Shown piece by piece: positions 12,928 through 12,948 of a DNA stretch of 12,948 bases. The DNA is taken from NCBI GenBank assembly GCA_937910255.1, contig CALEOQ010000550.1, positions 1 to 12,948 of the forward strand. Reading direction: 5' to 3'. Source of the DNA: an uncultured Caulobacteraceae bacterium (GTDB taxonomy: Bacteria > Pseudomonadota > Alphaproteobacteria > Caulobacterales > Caulobacteraceae). The stretch's first letter is position 1. Each line of letters starts with the position of its first letter. The position numbers and the translations under genes are program-made. The notes beneath the pieces were generated by a model. That model did no database searches. It saw only the letters and a list, made by a program, of their open reading frames with translations, and had not been told where the DNA came from.

Positions 12928-12948
12928 ACCAAAAAAACTCCCTACTCC
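12928..12948. other. Non-genomic A-rich read tail
   Basis: After the adapter end come ACC, seven consecutive A and a short C/T-rich remainder. This mirrors the poly-A run-off at the left end. It holds no gene and should be trimmed. Confidence 0.85.

Overview
The window is a high-GC draft contig whose style points to an alphaproteobacterium, most likely Caulobacterales. This is inference: the gene content resembles the RsaD/RsaE-type secretion and surface-polysaccharide loci of Caulobacter and relatives, and there is no rRNA or marker gene to settle it. About 12.7 kb (135-12869) is genomic. Both ends are Illumina library adapter: a P7 adapter with a 6-nt index at 71-134, preceded by a poly-T run and noise, and a degraded reverse-complement P5 adapter at 12870-12927 followed by a short A-rich tail. 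The adapter truncates a gene at each end.

Left part (135-1815, minus strand): a surface-sugar operon. It reads CmcI-family hydroxylase/O-methyltransferase, then rfbF (glucose-1-phosphate cytidylyltransferase), then rfbG (CDP-glucose 4,6-dehydratase, only its first 39 codons), with an ATGA overlap between the last two. Divergently, on the plus strand, lie a PAPS-dependent sulfotransferase (1973-2719) and an M23-family predicted lipoprotein peptidase (2833-3852). Inverted repeats in the convergent gap (3853-4066) look like terminators.

Middle (4067-11137, minus strand): a type I secretion locus. An RsaD/PrtD-like ABC transporter and its HlyD-family membrane fusion protein overlap by 4 nt. They are followed, after a 233-bp leader region holding a 16-bp palindrome, by a 614-aa calcium-binding RTX repeat protein, the obvious substrate. 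A strong UUCG-loop terminator closes the RTX gene, and a GT4-type glycosyltransferase follows. No TolC-type outer-membrane protein is present.

Right part (11288-12869): a DUF6270 protein on the plus strand converges on a minus-strand protein made of about seven 37-39-aa repeats, which lost its N-terminus at the contig edge.

Taken together, the locus looks like a cell-envelope module: export of a repetitive Ca2+-binding surface or matrix protein beside enzymes that make, decorate (sulfate, possibly methylate or hydroxylate) and transfer surface sugars. I see no defence system, mobile element, CRISPR array, tRNA or rRNA.
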